Shown here piece after piece: positions 26,701-37,604 of a DNA stretch of 64,000 nt. The position numbers and the translations under genes were made by a program. Source of the stretch: Oikopleura dioica (taxonomy: Eukaryota; Chordata; Appendicularia; Copelata; Oikopleuridae); contig OU015566.1 in assembly GCA_907165135.1 (NCBI GenBank), positions 10,710,157 through 10,774,156 on the forward strand, in the 5' to 3' direction. Position 1 is the stretch's first letter, and each line of letters begins with the position of its first letter. Under the pieces are notes generated by a model. That model made no database searches. It saw only the letters and a list, made by a program, of their open reading frames with translations, and was not told where the DNA came from.

Positions 26701-29700
26701 ATTTAAGGGGCTTGACGGCCCTTCGGGCCGTTTCAGCCCCGTTCCTTGATTTTTAAATTTAAGGGGCTTGACGGCCCTTCGGGCCGTTTCAGCCCCGTTC
26801 CTTGATTTTTAAATTTAAGGGGCTTGACGGCCCTTCGGGCCGTTTCAGCCCCGTTCCTTGATTTTTAAATTTAAGGGGCTTGACGGCCCTTCGGGCCGTT
26901 TCAGCCCCGTTCCTTGATTTTTAAATTTAAGGGGCTTGACGGCCCTTCGGGCCGTTTCAGCCCCGTTCCTTGATTTTTAAATTTAAGGGCTTGACGGCCC
27001 TTCGGGCCGTTTCAGCCCCGTTCCTTGATTTTTAAATTTAAGGGGCTTGACGGCCCTTCGGGCCGTTTCAGCCCCGTTCCTTGATTTTTAAATTTAAGGG
27101 GCTTGACGGCCCTTCGGGCCGTTTCAGCCCCGTTCCTTGATTTTTAAATTTAAGGGGCTTGACGGCCCTTCGGGCCGTTTCAGCCCCGTTCCTTGATTTT
27201 TAAATTTAAGGGGCTTGACGGCCCTTCGGGCCGTTTCAGCCCCGTTCCTTGATTTTTAAATTTAAGGGCTTGACGGCCCTTCGGGCCGTTTCAGCCCCGT
27301 TCCTTGATTTTTAAATTTAAGGGGCTTGACGGCCCTTCGGGCCGTTTCAGCCCCGTTCCTTGATTTTTAAATTTAAGGGCTTGACGGCCCTTCGGGCCGT
27401 TTCAGCCCCGTTCCTTGATTTTTAAATTTAAGGGGCTTGACGGCCCTTCGGGCCGTTTCAGCCCCGTTCCTTGATTTTTAAATTTAAGGGGCTTGACGGC
27501 CCTTCGGGCCGTTTCAGCCCCGTTCCTTGATTTTTAAATTTAAGGGGCTTGACGGCCCTTCGGGCCGTTTCAGCCCCGTTCCTTGATTTTTAAATTTAAG
27601 GGGCTTGACGGCCCTTCGGGCCGTTTCAGCCCCGTTCCTTGATTTTTAAATTTAAGGGGCTTGACGGCCCTTCGGGCCGTTTCAGCCCCGTTCCTTGATT
27701 TTTAAATTTAAGGGGCTTGACGGCCCTTCGGGCCGTTTCAGCCCCGTTCCTTGATTTTTAAATTTAAGGGGCTTGACGGCCCTTCGGGCCGTTTCAGCCC
27801 CGTTCCTTGATTTTTAAATTTAAGGGGCTTGACGGCCCTTCGGGCCGTTTCAGCCCCGTTCCTTGATTTTTAAATTTAAGGGGCTTGACAAAGGCTGGGA
27901 AATCTGAGTTGATCATTCTCAGTTTCGTCCCCAACCCCACCCACACCCATGGATATAAAAATTCAGGTTATCCCTTGTTTCTTGCTTAATTATGGTTTTC
28001 ATTTTTCATATTTTTTTAGTCTTCCACCATTTGTTTTCAAGGAAAAAGTCCTCCGGAGGACCTCTGTGACGTCAGATTAAGTCACATGACAAAAATTCTA
28101 ATTTTTGCAATTGTTAATTGTTATACAAAAGAAAATTTTTTTTGTCTTCCAGGAACGGTCTTCCACCAGGTGAGTCCTCCGGAAGAGCTATGATGATTCA
28201 TCTAAGTCACATGATTAATAATTATTAAAAAAACTATAAATAAAAGGTTCATATGGCCTAAAATTCTCCAATTCCGACTTTACCAACTTTACCCCCTTAT
28301 TACGTAATAACCACTTGACCTCTAGAATTTCTAAACCCCTCTGCACCACCTCCAAACCCTCCTCTACAAGTTTACTATTGATCATATGGTCCTATCTCTT
28401 ACCAGTTAAGAGCCTATAAAGGACAAATGATGGGCCAACCTAAAAAAAACAGTGTTAAAGTCAATCGCCATCGAAGGGAGAAAAAACAACGTCCATGCGA
28501 ACGCCATTGCCCCACTTGCGGCGAGCAGGATGACCGAGAAAGTCTTCCCAAGCGTCATGCTCGAGAAGATGGATCCCAAATTCGTCATGCCCCTTGTTTT
28601 GCCACGAACAGGTCAAATAGAACATACAAACAATGACAAAGTAACGGATTCACAATTTTTTTTATGGAAAGCAATTTTATGGACAAAGTAAATCAAGACC
28701 ATAAATCAAAATTTTGTTTATCTTCATAATTTCAGGGTTGATTTCTGTCTCAAAGATTTGTCAAACTGATCCTTCTTTCTAAGCTTGCGGCTTTTTCTGT
28801 GCCCCCCATTCTTCTATGATTTTTCTAATATCACCTTTTTAAGGGACCCGGGCGAGTAACGTGAAGTCCAACTTCACGCGCCCGCCATTGATCTTTTTGA
28901 AAAGCTTTTTCGAAATTTCTTTTTGCTAAACATATCTTCATTCTCTCAGCTTTCACCTCCCATTTTCAGATTTTTTATATCATTATTAATTCTTGAGCTA
29001 GGATGAATAAAAGAAGCGCAACTTCAAAAGGATTCAACTCCTGCAAACTTCATTTTATTTTTATGAAACCAGCACCATTGAAAAGCCCATTAAATTCTGA
29101 ACAGATTCCACTTAATGCGCTAAGCTGAAACTGTACTTATTGCCCTTAACGCGCTGATAAACAAAAGAAGTTAGCGCTCGAGGCTCGGCAGGACGCTCCG
29201 ATCGGGCTATTTTGGGGTATTTTGGGCTCCCGGGACATGATTCCCGCTTGGCGCGCGCTAAGTTATCTTGTTTATCTAACCTTTATCGCAAATGAGTACA
29301 GTTTCAGCTTAGCGCATTAAGTGGAATCTGTTCAGAATTTAATGGGCTTTTCAATGGTGCTGGTTTCATAAAAATAAAATGAAGTTTGCAGGAGTTGAAT
29401 CCTTTTGAAGTTGCGCTTCTTTTATTCATCCTAGCTCAAGAATTAATAATGATATAAAAAATCTGAAAATGGGAGGTGAAAGCTGAGAGAATGAAGATAT
29501 GTTTAGCAAAAAGAAATTTCGAAAAAGCTATTCTAAAAGATCAATGGCGAGCGCGTGTAGTTGGACTTCTCGTCACTCGCCCGGGTCCCTTAATGAAAAA
29601 GGGATCCTTAGGTGGCTAAATTGGACTATTCTTAAATATTCTTTGACCATCGAAAAGTACCTCTGCCACGAGTCCTGTTCAGAAACTGGCTCCGTCTTCG

Positions 29701-30003
29701 AAGTAGCCGCTGGCTGGGCTGCGAAGATTCAAACCGAGAGCGCTGCCGGCGCCGTTTTCGCAAAATCCAAAGGCGCGGGTTAATTCAAACTCTTGCAAAG
29801 AAACTAAAAATCGATGCATGAGACCGGAAAGGGACGACTTTGCCAAGTGAGGCGTAAAATCTGAAACCCATCGAAAAGAGGAAGCGACGCTGGAAAGTGT
29901 GCAGCAACATTTTGAGGCAATGTGCGATTTTGAAAGAGATACAGTCAAGCTGGACTCGTTACAGGAGGCGACGATTCGGGTTATGGACGCGATAATGAAA
30001 TAG
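20768..30003 (+). CDS. HSD17B4: HSD17B4-type short-chain dehydrogenase (MFE-2 dehydrogenase domain only)
   Basis: NAD-dependent (3R)-hydroxyacyl-CoA dehydrogenase of the multifunctional enzyme 2 family. Exons are about 20768-20870, 20940-21038, 24687-24882, 25100-25302, 28453-28601, 29658-29780 and 29851-30003. Visible motifs are VTGAGNGLGREYA (cofactor), INNAGILRDKN, TTSASGLYGNFG (catalytic Ser), NYSAAK (catalytic Tyr and Lys), SIAIEGRK, LCHESCSETGSVFEVAAGW and the C-terminal FEAMCDFERD block. The protein stops after the SDR part, without hydratase or SCP-2 domains. A basic N-terminal extension (MLQRLSRTARATRIQIAKRG) looks mitochondrial and the C-terminus DAIMK is not a peroxisomal signal. 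One junction (28601/29658) matches the family only with a non-GT donor. The locus is inflated by three element insertions. Confidence 0.88.
21093..21425. repeat. degenerate GCGAAAGCGAA tandem array, left arm
   Basis: Dense irregular repetition of TTCGCTTTCGCC and its relatives. It is the inverted, more degenerate counterpart of the arrays at 23090-23350 and 24410-24665. Long open frames on both strands here (RFRQNFAFAK-type) are a product of the repeat, not genes. Confidence 0.8.
22715..23046. mobile_element. 332-bp TTAA-flanked inverted-repeat element (copy 1)
   Basis: Begins GGACCCCCCCGTCAACAATT and ends with the inverted AATTGTTGACGGGGGTCC. TTAA abuts both sides (22711-22714 and 23047-23050), the target site of piggyBac-type elements. 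It has no coding capacity. The second copy, at 24029-24364, arises from the surrounding tandem duplication. Confidence 0.7.
23090..23350. repeat. 18-bp GCGAA tandem repeat
   Basis: Repeats of about GGCGAATTTTCGCTTTTG in tandem, then a faster TTCGCTTTCGC part. An equivalent array lies at 24410-24665 in the second copy of the duplication. GGCGAAAATTCGCC-like words make each unit partly palindromic. Confidence 0.8.
24029..24364. mobile_element. TTAA-flanked inverted-repeat element (copy 2)
   Basis: Same sequence as 22715-23046 with small homopolymer differences, including an extra T and extra G near the right end, and again flanked by TTAA. It is present because the enclosing 1.3-kb segment is duplicated. 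Confidence 0.7.
25286..28456. mobile_element. 3.17-kb inverted-repeat element inserted in coding sequence
   Basis: The ends are inverted copies for several hundred bases: left AACACTGTTTTTTTTAGGTT, right AACCTAAAAAAAACAGTGTT. AAA flanks both sides. Removing the element and one AAA rejoins TTGACAAAGTCAATC, which encodes LTKSI, exactly as expected between YSAAKMGLVG and AIEGRK. It therefore landed inside an exon. The arms carry further paired blocks, such as GTCCTCCGGAGGA near 25555 and 28050 and the TATGACGTAAT region near 25435. The centre is a satellite array. There is no transposase. Confidence 0.9.
25755..27887. repeat. 56-bp satellite, 38 units plus a partial one
   Basis: The unit starts AAGGGGCTTGACGGCCCTTC and ends TTGATTTTTAAATTT. 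Unit starts run from 25755 to a last partial start at 27878, a span of 2,123 bp, which equals 38 x 56 minus 5. Exactly five units (near 26259, 26473, 26984, 27262 and 27370) lack one G. No other variation was noticed. Each unit contains a perfect 7-bp stem ACGGCCC / GGGCCGT with a 3-base loop, flanked by GGGGCT / AGCCCC, so it can extrude as a hairpin. No spacers are present, so it is not CRISPR-like. Confidence 0.95.
28843..29589. mobile_element. 747-bp TTAA-flanked foldback element
   Basis: Left end GGGACCCGGGCGAGTAACG, right end ACTCGCCCGGGTCCC, with arms of about 290 bp that are near-perfect inverted copies and a GC-rich centre of about 150 bp. TTAA borders both ends (28839-28842 and 29590-29593), as in piggyBac-derived MITEs. 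It sits in the penultimate large intron of the dehydrogenase gene. No open frame of note. Confidence 0.85.
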
Positions 30004-30678
30004 GGTCCCTTAATTTATGCGCTAATAAAAACGTTTATACGACCTTGACTCTCCAAAAGATTAAAATTAAGAGTTTGACTTTTCAAAGATAATGTCCACT
30101 AACCCCCTAAATTTTGTACAAATATAAGAAGTAGATTTCGTGGTGTAAAAACCAGTGTTTCAGGTGACATTTTTGTGGGTCACATTTTGATAATTTCTGA
30201 TTGTTGATTTATGGTGTTTTCTTTTTGTGACCCTTATTTTTTGAAAGAAGAGTCCTTCATCGCCCGGACAAAAACGAAGGCCCTCAAATTGGGGATGAAG
30301 CATTTTATGAAGTAGTTTACTCCTCCCCCGCTGTGAGCGAGCTCTGATCTCACGCTGAGCTAGAATTTCAATTTTTCGATGATTCTTCAAAATTCTTCAA
30401 ACAATCTGTTCTTCATCCGTTTTTTCGAAGTTTCAATTTTGATTGAAGCCTGAAATTGTTTTTGTTTTAGAATGGATTCGGCTCAGTGATCACCGGGATC
30501 TGAAAATATCGGTTTAGCGGATCGCCTCTTTTCGCGGCTGGCTTAGCGATATTTGCGTGGGTGCCACTGGCCATCTTAGAGAGTGATTTTTCGAAAATTT
30601 CAAAGTTGTACCTAAAACAGGTAAGTCGAAAACTCATTCAGCGGCGTTCAAATCGATTTCTAGAGCATATCAGAGACG
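30004..30678. other. intercistronic region, dehydrogenase to cyclin E
   Basis: About 675 bp between the stop of the HSD17B4-type gene and the likely first ATG of cyclin E. GGGTCCCTTAAT right after the stop echoes the end of the TTAA element at 29580, perhaps a remnant. A short exon-like stretch near 30561-30620 ends AAACAGGTAAGT, a perfect donor, followed by TTTCTAG near 30662. This may be a 5' untranslated exon of cyclin E, which would argue for a separate promoter here. Confidence 0.4.
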
Positions 30679-33134
30679 ATGTCCGATTCCAGTCTCAGAA
30701 ACAGATGGAAGAGATTACGAAGGAAAGGTTTTCCGAGCTCTAGAACCCTTAAGTCCTTGAGATAAAGCGCTTTTTATGCGCTCGAACAACTACCAAATCA
30801 AAGATTTTGATGGGGATTTCTAGAGCTCTTTGAAACCTAGCAAAAGGCGTAGAACAACCGATGGAGTGACCAACCGAGTTCCTCCAGTCGAGCGAAAGTC
30901 TTCCGAATCAGAGAACCTGCCCCGGCTAATCGAAGAACAGGCAGTCATAACAGCGCAAATAACTTCAACCCTCAACGAAAAAGACACCTCAAAACAACAA
31001 AAATCAGTTCAAGATGTTCTCACGGAAAGCAGGACGAGAAACACGAGGAGGAGGTCCGTCAAGCGACAGAACTCCGACGACGAATCTTCTGTTCAACAAA
31101 CTAGCAAGGTATTTTTTAATTCAAGCTACAGTCAATTAGTAAACTCCATTCTAGCGCAGGTCGATGGGACCCGAAAACACATCCTCAGTGAAAATCGTCC
31201 GCGACGAAGATGTCCGAAAAATGATAGCTCTCGAAACTGCCTCTGATGATAGAATCGAACCTCTCCCCGAATTCACCAACGAAAAAGAAAGAAAGAAGTT
31301 AAAAGCGAAGAGGAGGCGGTCCATAGCAACTCCAACTGTAAATTCGATACAGGAAAAATCAGGTGAGGATAAAAAATGAGACAGGATAGAACTTCGTTTT
31401 TAGAGACGCCTGTAAAGGACGAAATAAAGCTTCCGAACTTGGAAAACTTACTGACGCCCGAAACAGACGAAGAAAACTCGACAGAAGGAGCTCTTCCGAT
31501 CAAAGAATCCGCCAAGCGTTGTTTTCCATACCAGGTAGACTTCAATTTCAAAACTAATTGATATTTAAAACTTTCGGTCTTTGATCGTTCAATCGTCAGT
31601 TTGATTGATTTTTTGCTAATTGAGTATTTGTGTTTCAGGAGCTGTACAGGGGGATGGTGACGGATATCAAAGACAAGGCCGTCCCGTGTTCGATTTACAA
31701 TCCTCAAGATCCAGAAACAGAAGGCAAGGTAATGGAGCGACACAGGTGTGTTCTGATAGAATGGCTACTGGAAGTCGCTACTGAAGAAAAATATAGAAGG
31801 TCTGCTAAACCCGAAAAGTTTTTTTTTCATTAAAATTTTTTTCAGAACAACCTTTCACCTGGCAATAAGCTTACTGGACCGATACATGTTCCACCGAGAA
31901 ATCATTCCGAAAAGCCAGCTGCAGACTTTGGGCACTTCCTGCCTCTACCTCGCCGCCAAGATGGAAGAAGTCACGCCTCCGGACATCTATCGACTTGTAG
32001 AATACTCAGATGGGGCAGTTACAATTGACGATCTTGTCAAAATCGTAAGAACAGCTGTTTTCGTCTTTCTAAAATTCAATTTATAAAGCCTATCTTCGGG
32101 GCAGTGTCCAGTGGGGATATAGCTCAGTGGTAGAGCATTCGACTGCAGATCGAGAGGTCCCCGGTTCAAACCCGGGTGTCCCCTTAATTTTTTCTCATAA
32201 CAAAATCTTGTTTTCACTCAAAATAATGGAACATTTTCAGGAATTCGACATGCTGAGACATCTAAAATGGAGAGTAGAAGCTCTTACACCACTTTCTTTC
32301 ATCCTTCTCTTTTGCCAAGCACCAGAGTTTTGGACAGAAGATTCAGGTAATAGTTAAAAACCGACCAATCAGAAAATGAAAACTTATTTTTATCTTTGGA
32401 GCTAGAACTTAGATAAAATTTTTGTTATTCAGTAATGCCCCGCTTCAACGAGAAACTACTGTGTTTCTGCGCAACGATCCTGGATCTAATGAAGCTGGAT
32501 CCTGAATCGTACCAGTGGACTGCGGCGGTTCTCGGCGGCTCAATTTTCATCCGAGTTCTTGAATTCGTCGAGGTGCACCGAGAAATCCGGCAAGAAATGA
32601 ACAACGATTGCAGTATGGAACTTACGGACAGCAAGATCACCGAGTTGATTAGCTCTACTCTCGCTTGCCATGATTCAGACCTCCAGAACAATTGGTGAGC
32701 AATTTTTCTTGCTTCTCTTTCAAATCGTCTTTCTAGCTGCGACGAATACGTAACGCCCTTCGTTGCGTATTTCATGAAAGATATCCTGAATAAAATCAAG
32801 TCTGGCGAAAACGCAAGACTACCACCTCCGAAACAAGTTGCCTCAAAAGGATGCACAGTAGAAGCCTCAAGACTACAGACGAATTTCTACGGAGAACAGG
32901 GCGTTTTTATTACGATGCGTGATATTCGCTCACTCAAGGACAAATTCATACTTGGTAAGTTTAATTCGATGAAAAAAGCGTCCAAACAAATCTATTTTTC
33001 TTCTAACTCCGATTTTAGTCTCCTCAAAAGGCGACGCAGAGCTCAAAAAATTCGCCGAGAAACTGAACATCCCTTTCGAATTCCTCCGCTGCAAGAAGTA
33101 CCGCAAACGCCTATCAAAATCGACGACATCCTGA
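30679..33134 (+). CDS. CCNE: cyclin E
   Basis: G1/S cyclin, activator of Cdk2. A basic Ser-rich N-terminal region leads to the cyclin box: CVLIEWLLEVATEEKYRRTT, LAISLLDRYMFHREII, LGTSCLYLAAKMEEVTPPDI, the cyclin E-like YSDGAVTIDDLVKI and MLRHLKWRVEALTPLSF, then the second fold. Exons are about 30822-31107, 31155-31362, 31404-31531, 31639-31797, 31846-32043, 32241-32345, 32433-32693, 32737-32955 and 33020-33134, all joining in frame. The tail ends YRKRLSKSTTS. The first exon is uncertain: ATG 30679 (MSDSSLRNRWKRLRRK) joins exon 2 in frame only with a GG-AG junction near 30726/30822. TTTCTAG lies just before it. Confidence 0.88.
32113..32184 (+). tRNA. tRNA-Cys (GCA)
   Basis: Seventy-two bases fold as a complete tRNA. 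The acceptor stem GGGGATA pairs with TGTCCCC (one G-T pair). The D arm contains the A box TAGCTCAGTGG, the anticodon loop CTGCAGA gives GCA, and the T arm CCCCGGTTCAAACCCGGG contains a perfect B box. The discriminator base is T, as expected for cysteine. CCA is not encoded. A run of T at about 32188-32193 is a pol III terminator. It lies in the intron of cyclin E, in the sense orientation. Confidence 0.97.
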
Positions 33135-33428
33135 CCAATAATCAATCGAAGAAACTGTTGGACATTCCTTACTCAACATTCTTAATTTCAAAAACAGCGT
33201 ATCAGTTCACTCAATTTCACAACGCGACGATCACATGTAAAAAAACTGTTCCTAACAGAAAAGAAAACCAAAAACACTCACGAAACTACTATACTTATCT
33301 GCTTCCACGAAAAGCCCACGAAAAATATGCACTTATTTATATTACCAACTGCCAAGCATTCCGAAGCTCATTTTGGGGCTACAATAAACGATTACATACT
33401 GAAATTTCAACCCTCTTTCCTTATCAGA

Positions 33429-35179
33429 ATGAGCGCGAAAGACGAATCTAAAAAAGGCGAAATCGACTGGAGCAAAATCGGCTTTCAAGTAGCCATTTGC
33501 TCCGTTTCACATCCCGTAACACAGGCTAGAGTCAGTTAGACCCGATTATGCACAGTTTGTGACAATTTTTTTTTCTAGCATTTGATCCAGCTTGGTCACG
33601 AACCGGCGAGTCCGTTCTACAAGGCTCCAAGTGCATTGAAAATTTTCAACCCAGGAGGCCATTTTTACAACGGTGTTTTTACTGGATATCTTTTGTAAGT
33701 CATCCATATTTGAAGCAAATGAATTCATTTTCCTCGCTAGCGATGCAGGACTTTTATCTCGGGAAGTCATCTACGCAGGACTTTCAGCGAAAATGGCCGA
33801 GACGATGGTCAGTTCGATCACTCAGACTGTTGCAGAACCGCAAATCGACGATTTGTTTTTGAACAAGAACTACGAGAATCCAAAAAGCTTCGATGAAGTT
33901 ATCTCCAAGTCTGTAAAACAGTTCTCGATCCAAGCTACTGGAATCATTTGTTCAAGGCCTTTTTGCGTCATTGCTATCAGGTAAGATTAGAGCAAAGCTG
34001 TCTTGTTTATTGTTGAAGACAAATTGCATCAATTGCTGATGGCAAGAATCAATCAAGCCTGCTCGAGGGACTGAAAGAAATTGCAAGTGAAAATGCTTGG
34101 TTCTCTGGACTTCTGCCACGTCTCTTTCATGAAGGTACGATTTATTTAAATAGAAACAGCATGAAAAAGAGCATGAAAAACGGTGCCATCGTCAAATGAG
34201 CTGATTCGGAGCTGGATCGACAGGGCTCAAGAAGTGATGCGTTGAATTGATCGCAGCCTCCGTAGTTTTCTAAACTCAGGATAGAAAAGCTTGTCTGTTT
34301 CGAAGCATTACCTAGGATCTTAGCTTTGATCTGTCCCTCTTCTTCCGCAGTAGCGTTAAAGCAATCGTCTTGGAAGTGCAGTGAAAGATATTCTTGAAGC
34401 GGCGAAGTCGAGTTAGGACACTCTTTAAAAGGTTTTAATAAAAACCTGCTATTTTTATTGATAACTTCACTCACTAGAAGATTGGCCGCAGAGAAACAGG
34501 GGCTCGACGCATTCCATTTTAAAGTAATCTTCCCTTTTCTTCTCGCTCAATTTATCGCAGCTAATCGTAAGAAAAGTCTCCTGCCATTTCTTAAAATGGA
34601 TTGAGTTCCGTTAGAAGCCTTATGAAAAAGTTTACCTCGCATTGCTCTTTGGTTAATTTTGCACTATCGTCGTTCATCGTTGATCCTCTTTTGAGCTCAC
34701 GAAATCGCAAATGTGCGAAGGAAATCAACCTCCCGCGGTGTCTCCATGACGAGCCTCTTTATTGACATCTTTTATTTTAGCGATCACCGTCTTTGGCATG
34801 AATACGCTCGTGTATTTGTATGAGCAGAACATGAAATCAAAAGCAGATGAAGTTGTGGACAAAACCATGCCGCTCATTCTAAGCCTCGCTGTTTCTAGCG
34901 GTAAGTTTTCTTTTGCAAAAGCTTGTGATCAATCGAAATTAGTTGCGTATCCTCTTCACTTGGTATCTAACATCCAGTGCATCCAGGGAACAAGTTCCAT
35001 CCTCAACACTCATCCTGAACTGACCTGGCTTCAAATTCTTTCAAAACTTTACTCCTCAAAGGTACTCATTACACTATTCTTGTATTCTCAACCCATTTTC
35101 AAAGGAACACAGCCGAGGTAGCAGCATCTTCTTCTCTCGAAAAGCTCGAAGCATCAAATCTCAGGAGTCCGCTGTTTGA
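33429..35179 (+). CDS. MTCH2: mitochondrial carrier homologue 2
   Basis: Divergent SLC25-type outer mitochondrial membrane protein; vertebrate MTCH2 acts as an insertase and in apoptosis signalling. Start MSAKDESKKGEIDW. Family segments are HLIQLGHEPASPF, FTGYLF, VISKSVKQFSIQATGIICSR, FCVIAIRQIASIADG, ENAWFSGLLPRLFHEG, VAYPLHLVSN and the end HSRGSSIFFSRK. Exons are about 33429-33529, 33581-33693, 33742-33980, 34018-34135, 34781-35060 and 35105-35179. The intron 34136-34780 is large because it contains a gene on the other strand. CCTTATCAG directly precedes the ATG, and cyclin E ends 295 bp upstream, so trans-splicing within an operon is likely. Confidence 0.9.
34142..34677 (-). CDS. small Cys-rich protein with C-terminal hydrophobic tail, nested in an MTCH2 intron
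   Basis: Read on the minus strand, four exons (about 34637-34677, 34487-34590, 34317-34435 and 34142-34274) join in frame with GT-AG introns. The protein of about 130 residues starts MNDDSAKLTKEQCEKW and contains evenly spaced cysteines (ISCDKL, MECVEPLFLCG, KCPNSTS, DDCFNAT, GGCDQF, EPCRSS). It ends in a very hydrophobic MAPFFMLFFMLFLFK. The tail could be a GPI signal or a tail anchor; no N-terminal signal peptide is visible, so the true start may be missing. The family is not recognised. The whole gene lies inside one intron of MTCH2. Confidence 0.6.
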
Positions 35180-35379
35180 GTTAGAATTAGATCGACTGTA
35201 TATCTTATTTATAATTCCAATTTTCCTCTGATAATTCAAAATTTTTACATGTTCAAACGCCCTATTTACTTCATCATGACTTCTCTATCTGATCATGGGA
35301 GATTTTTGCTCTGACAACTGAAATTGAAATAAAACGTCTCTTGATTGAAATCTTTAATGACAAGCATTCTTGTTAGAAA

Positions 35380-37524
<2,145 letters not shown>

Positions 37525-37604
37525 CTTTCACTTTTAACTTGTTTATTTCAAACTGCCTTCTTTCTTGCAATAAAGTTCCACAAAACAATTTTTTACATGT
37601 ATTT

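Noticed and set aside
25755-27887. CRISPR-like array
   Set aside because: The 56-bp units are directly contiguous, with no unique spacers, and the host is a eukaryote. It is a satellite.
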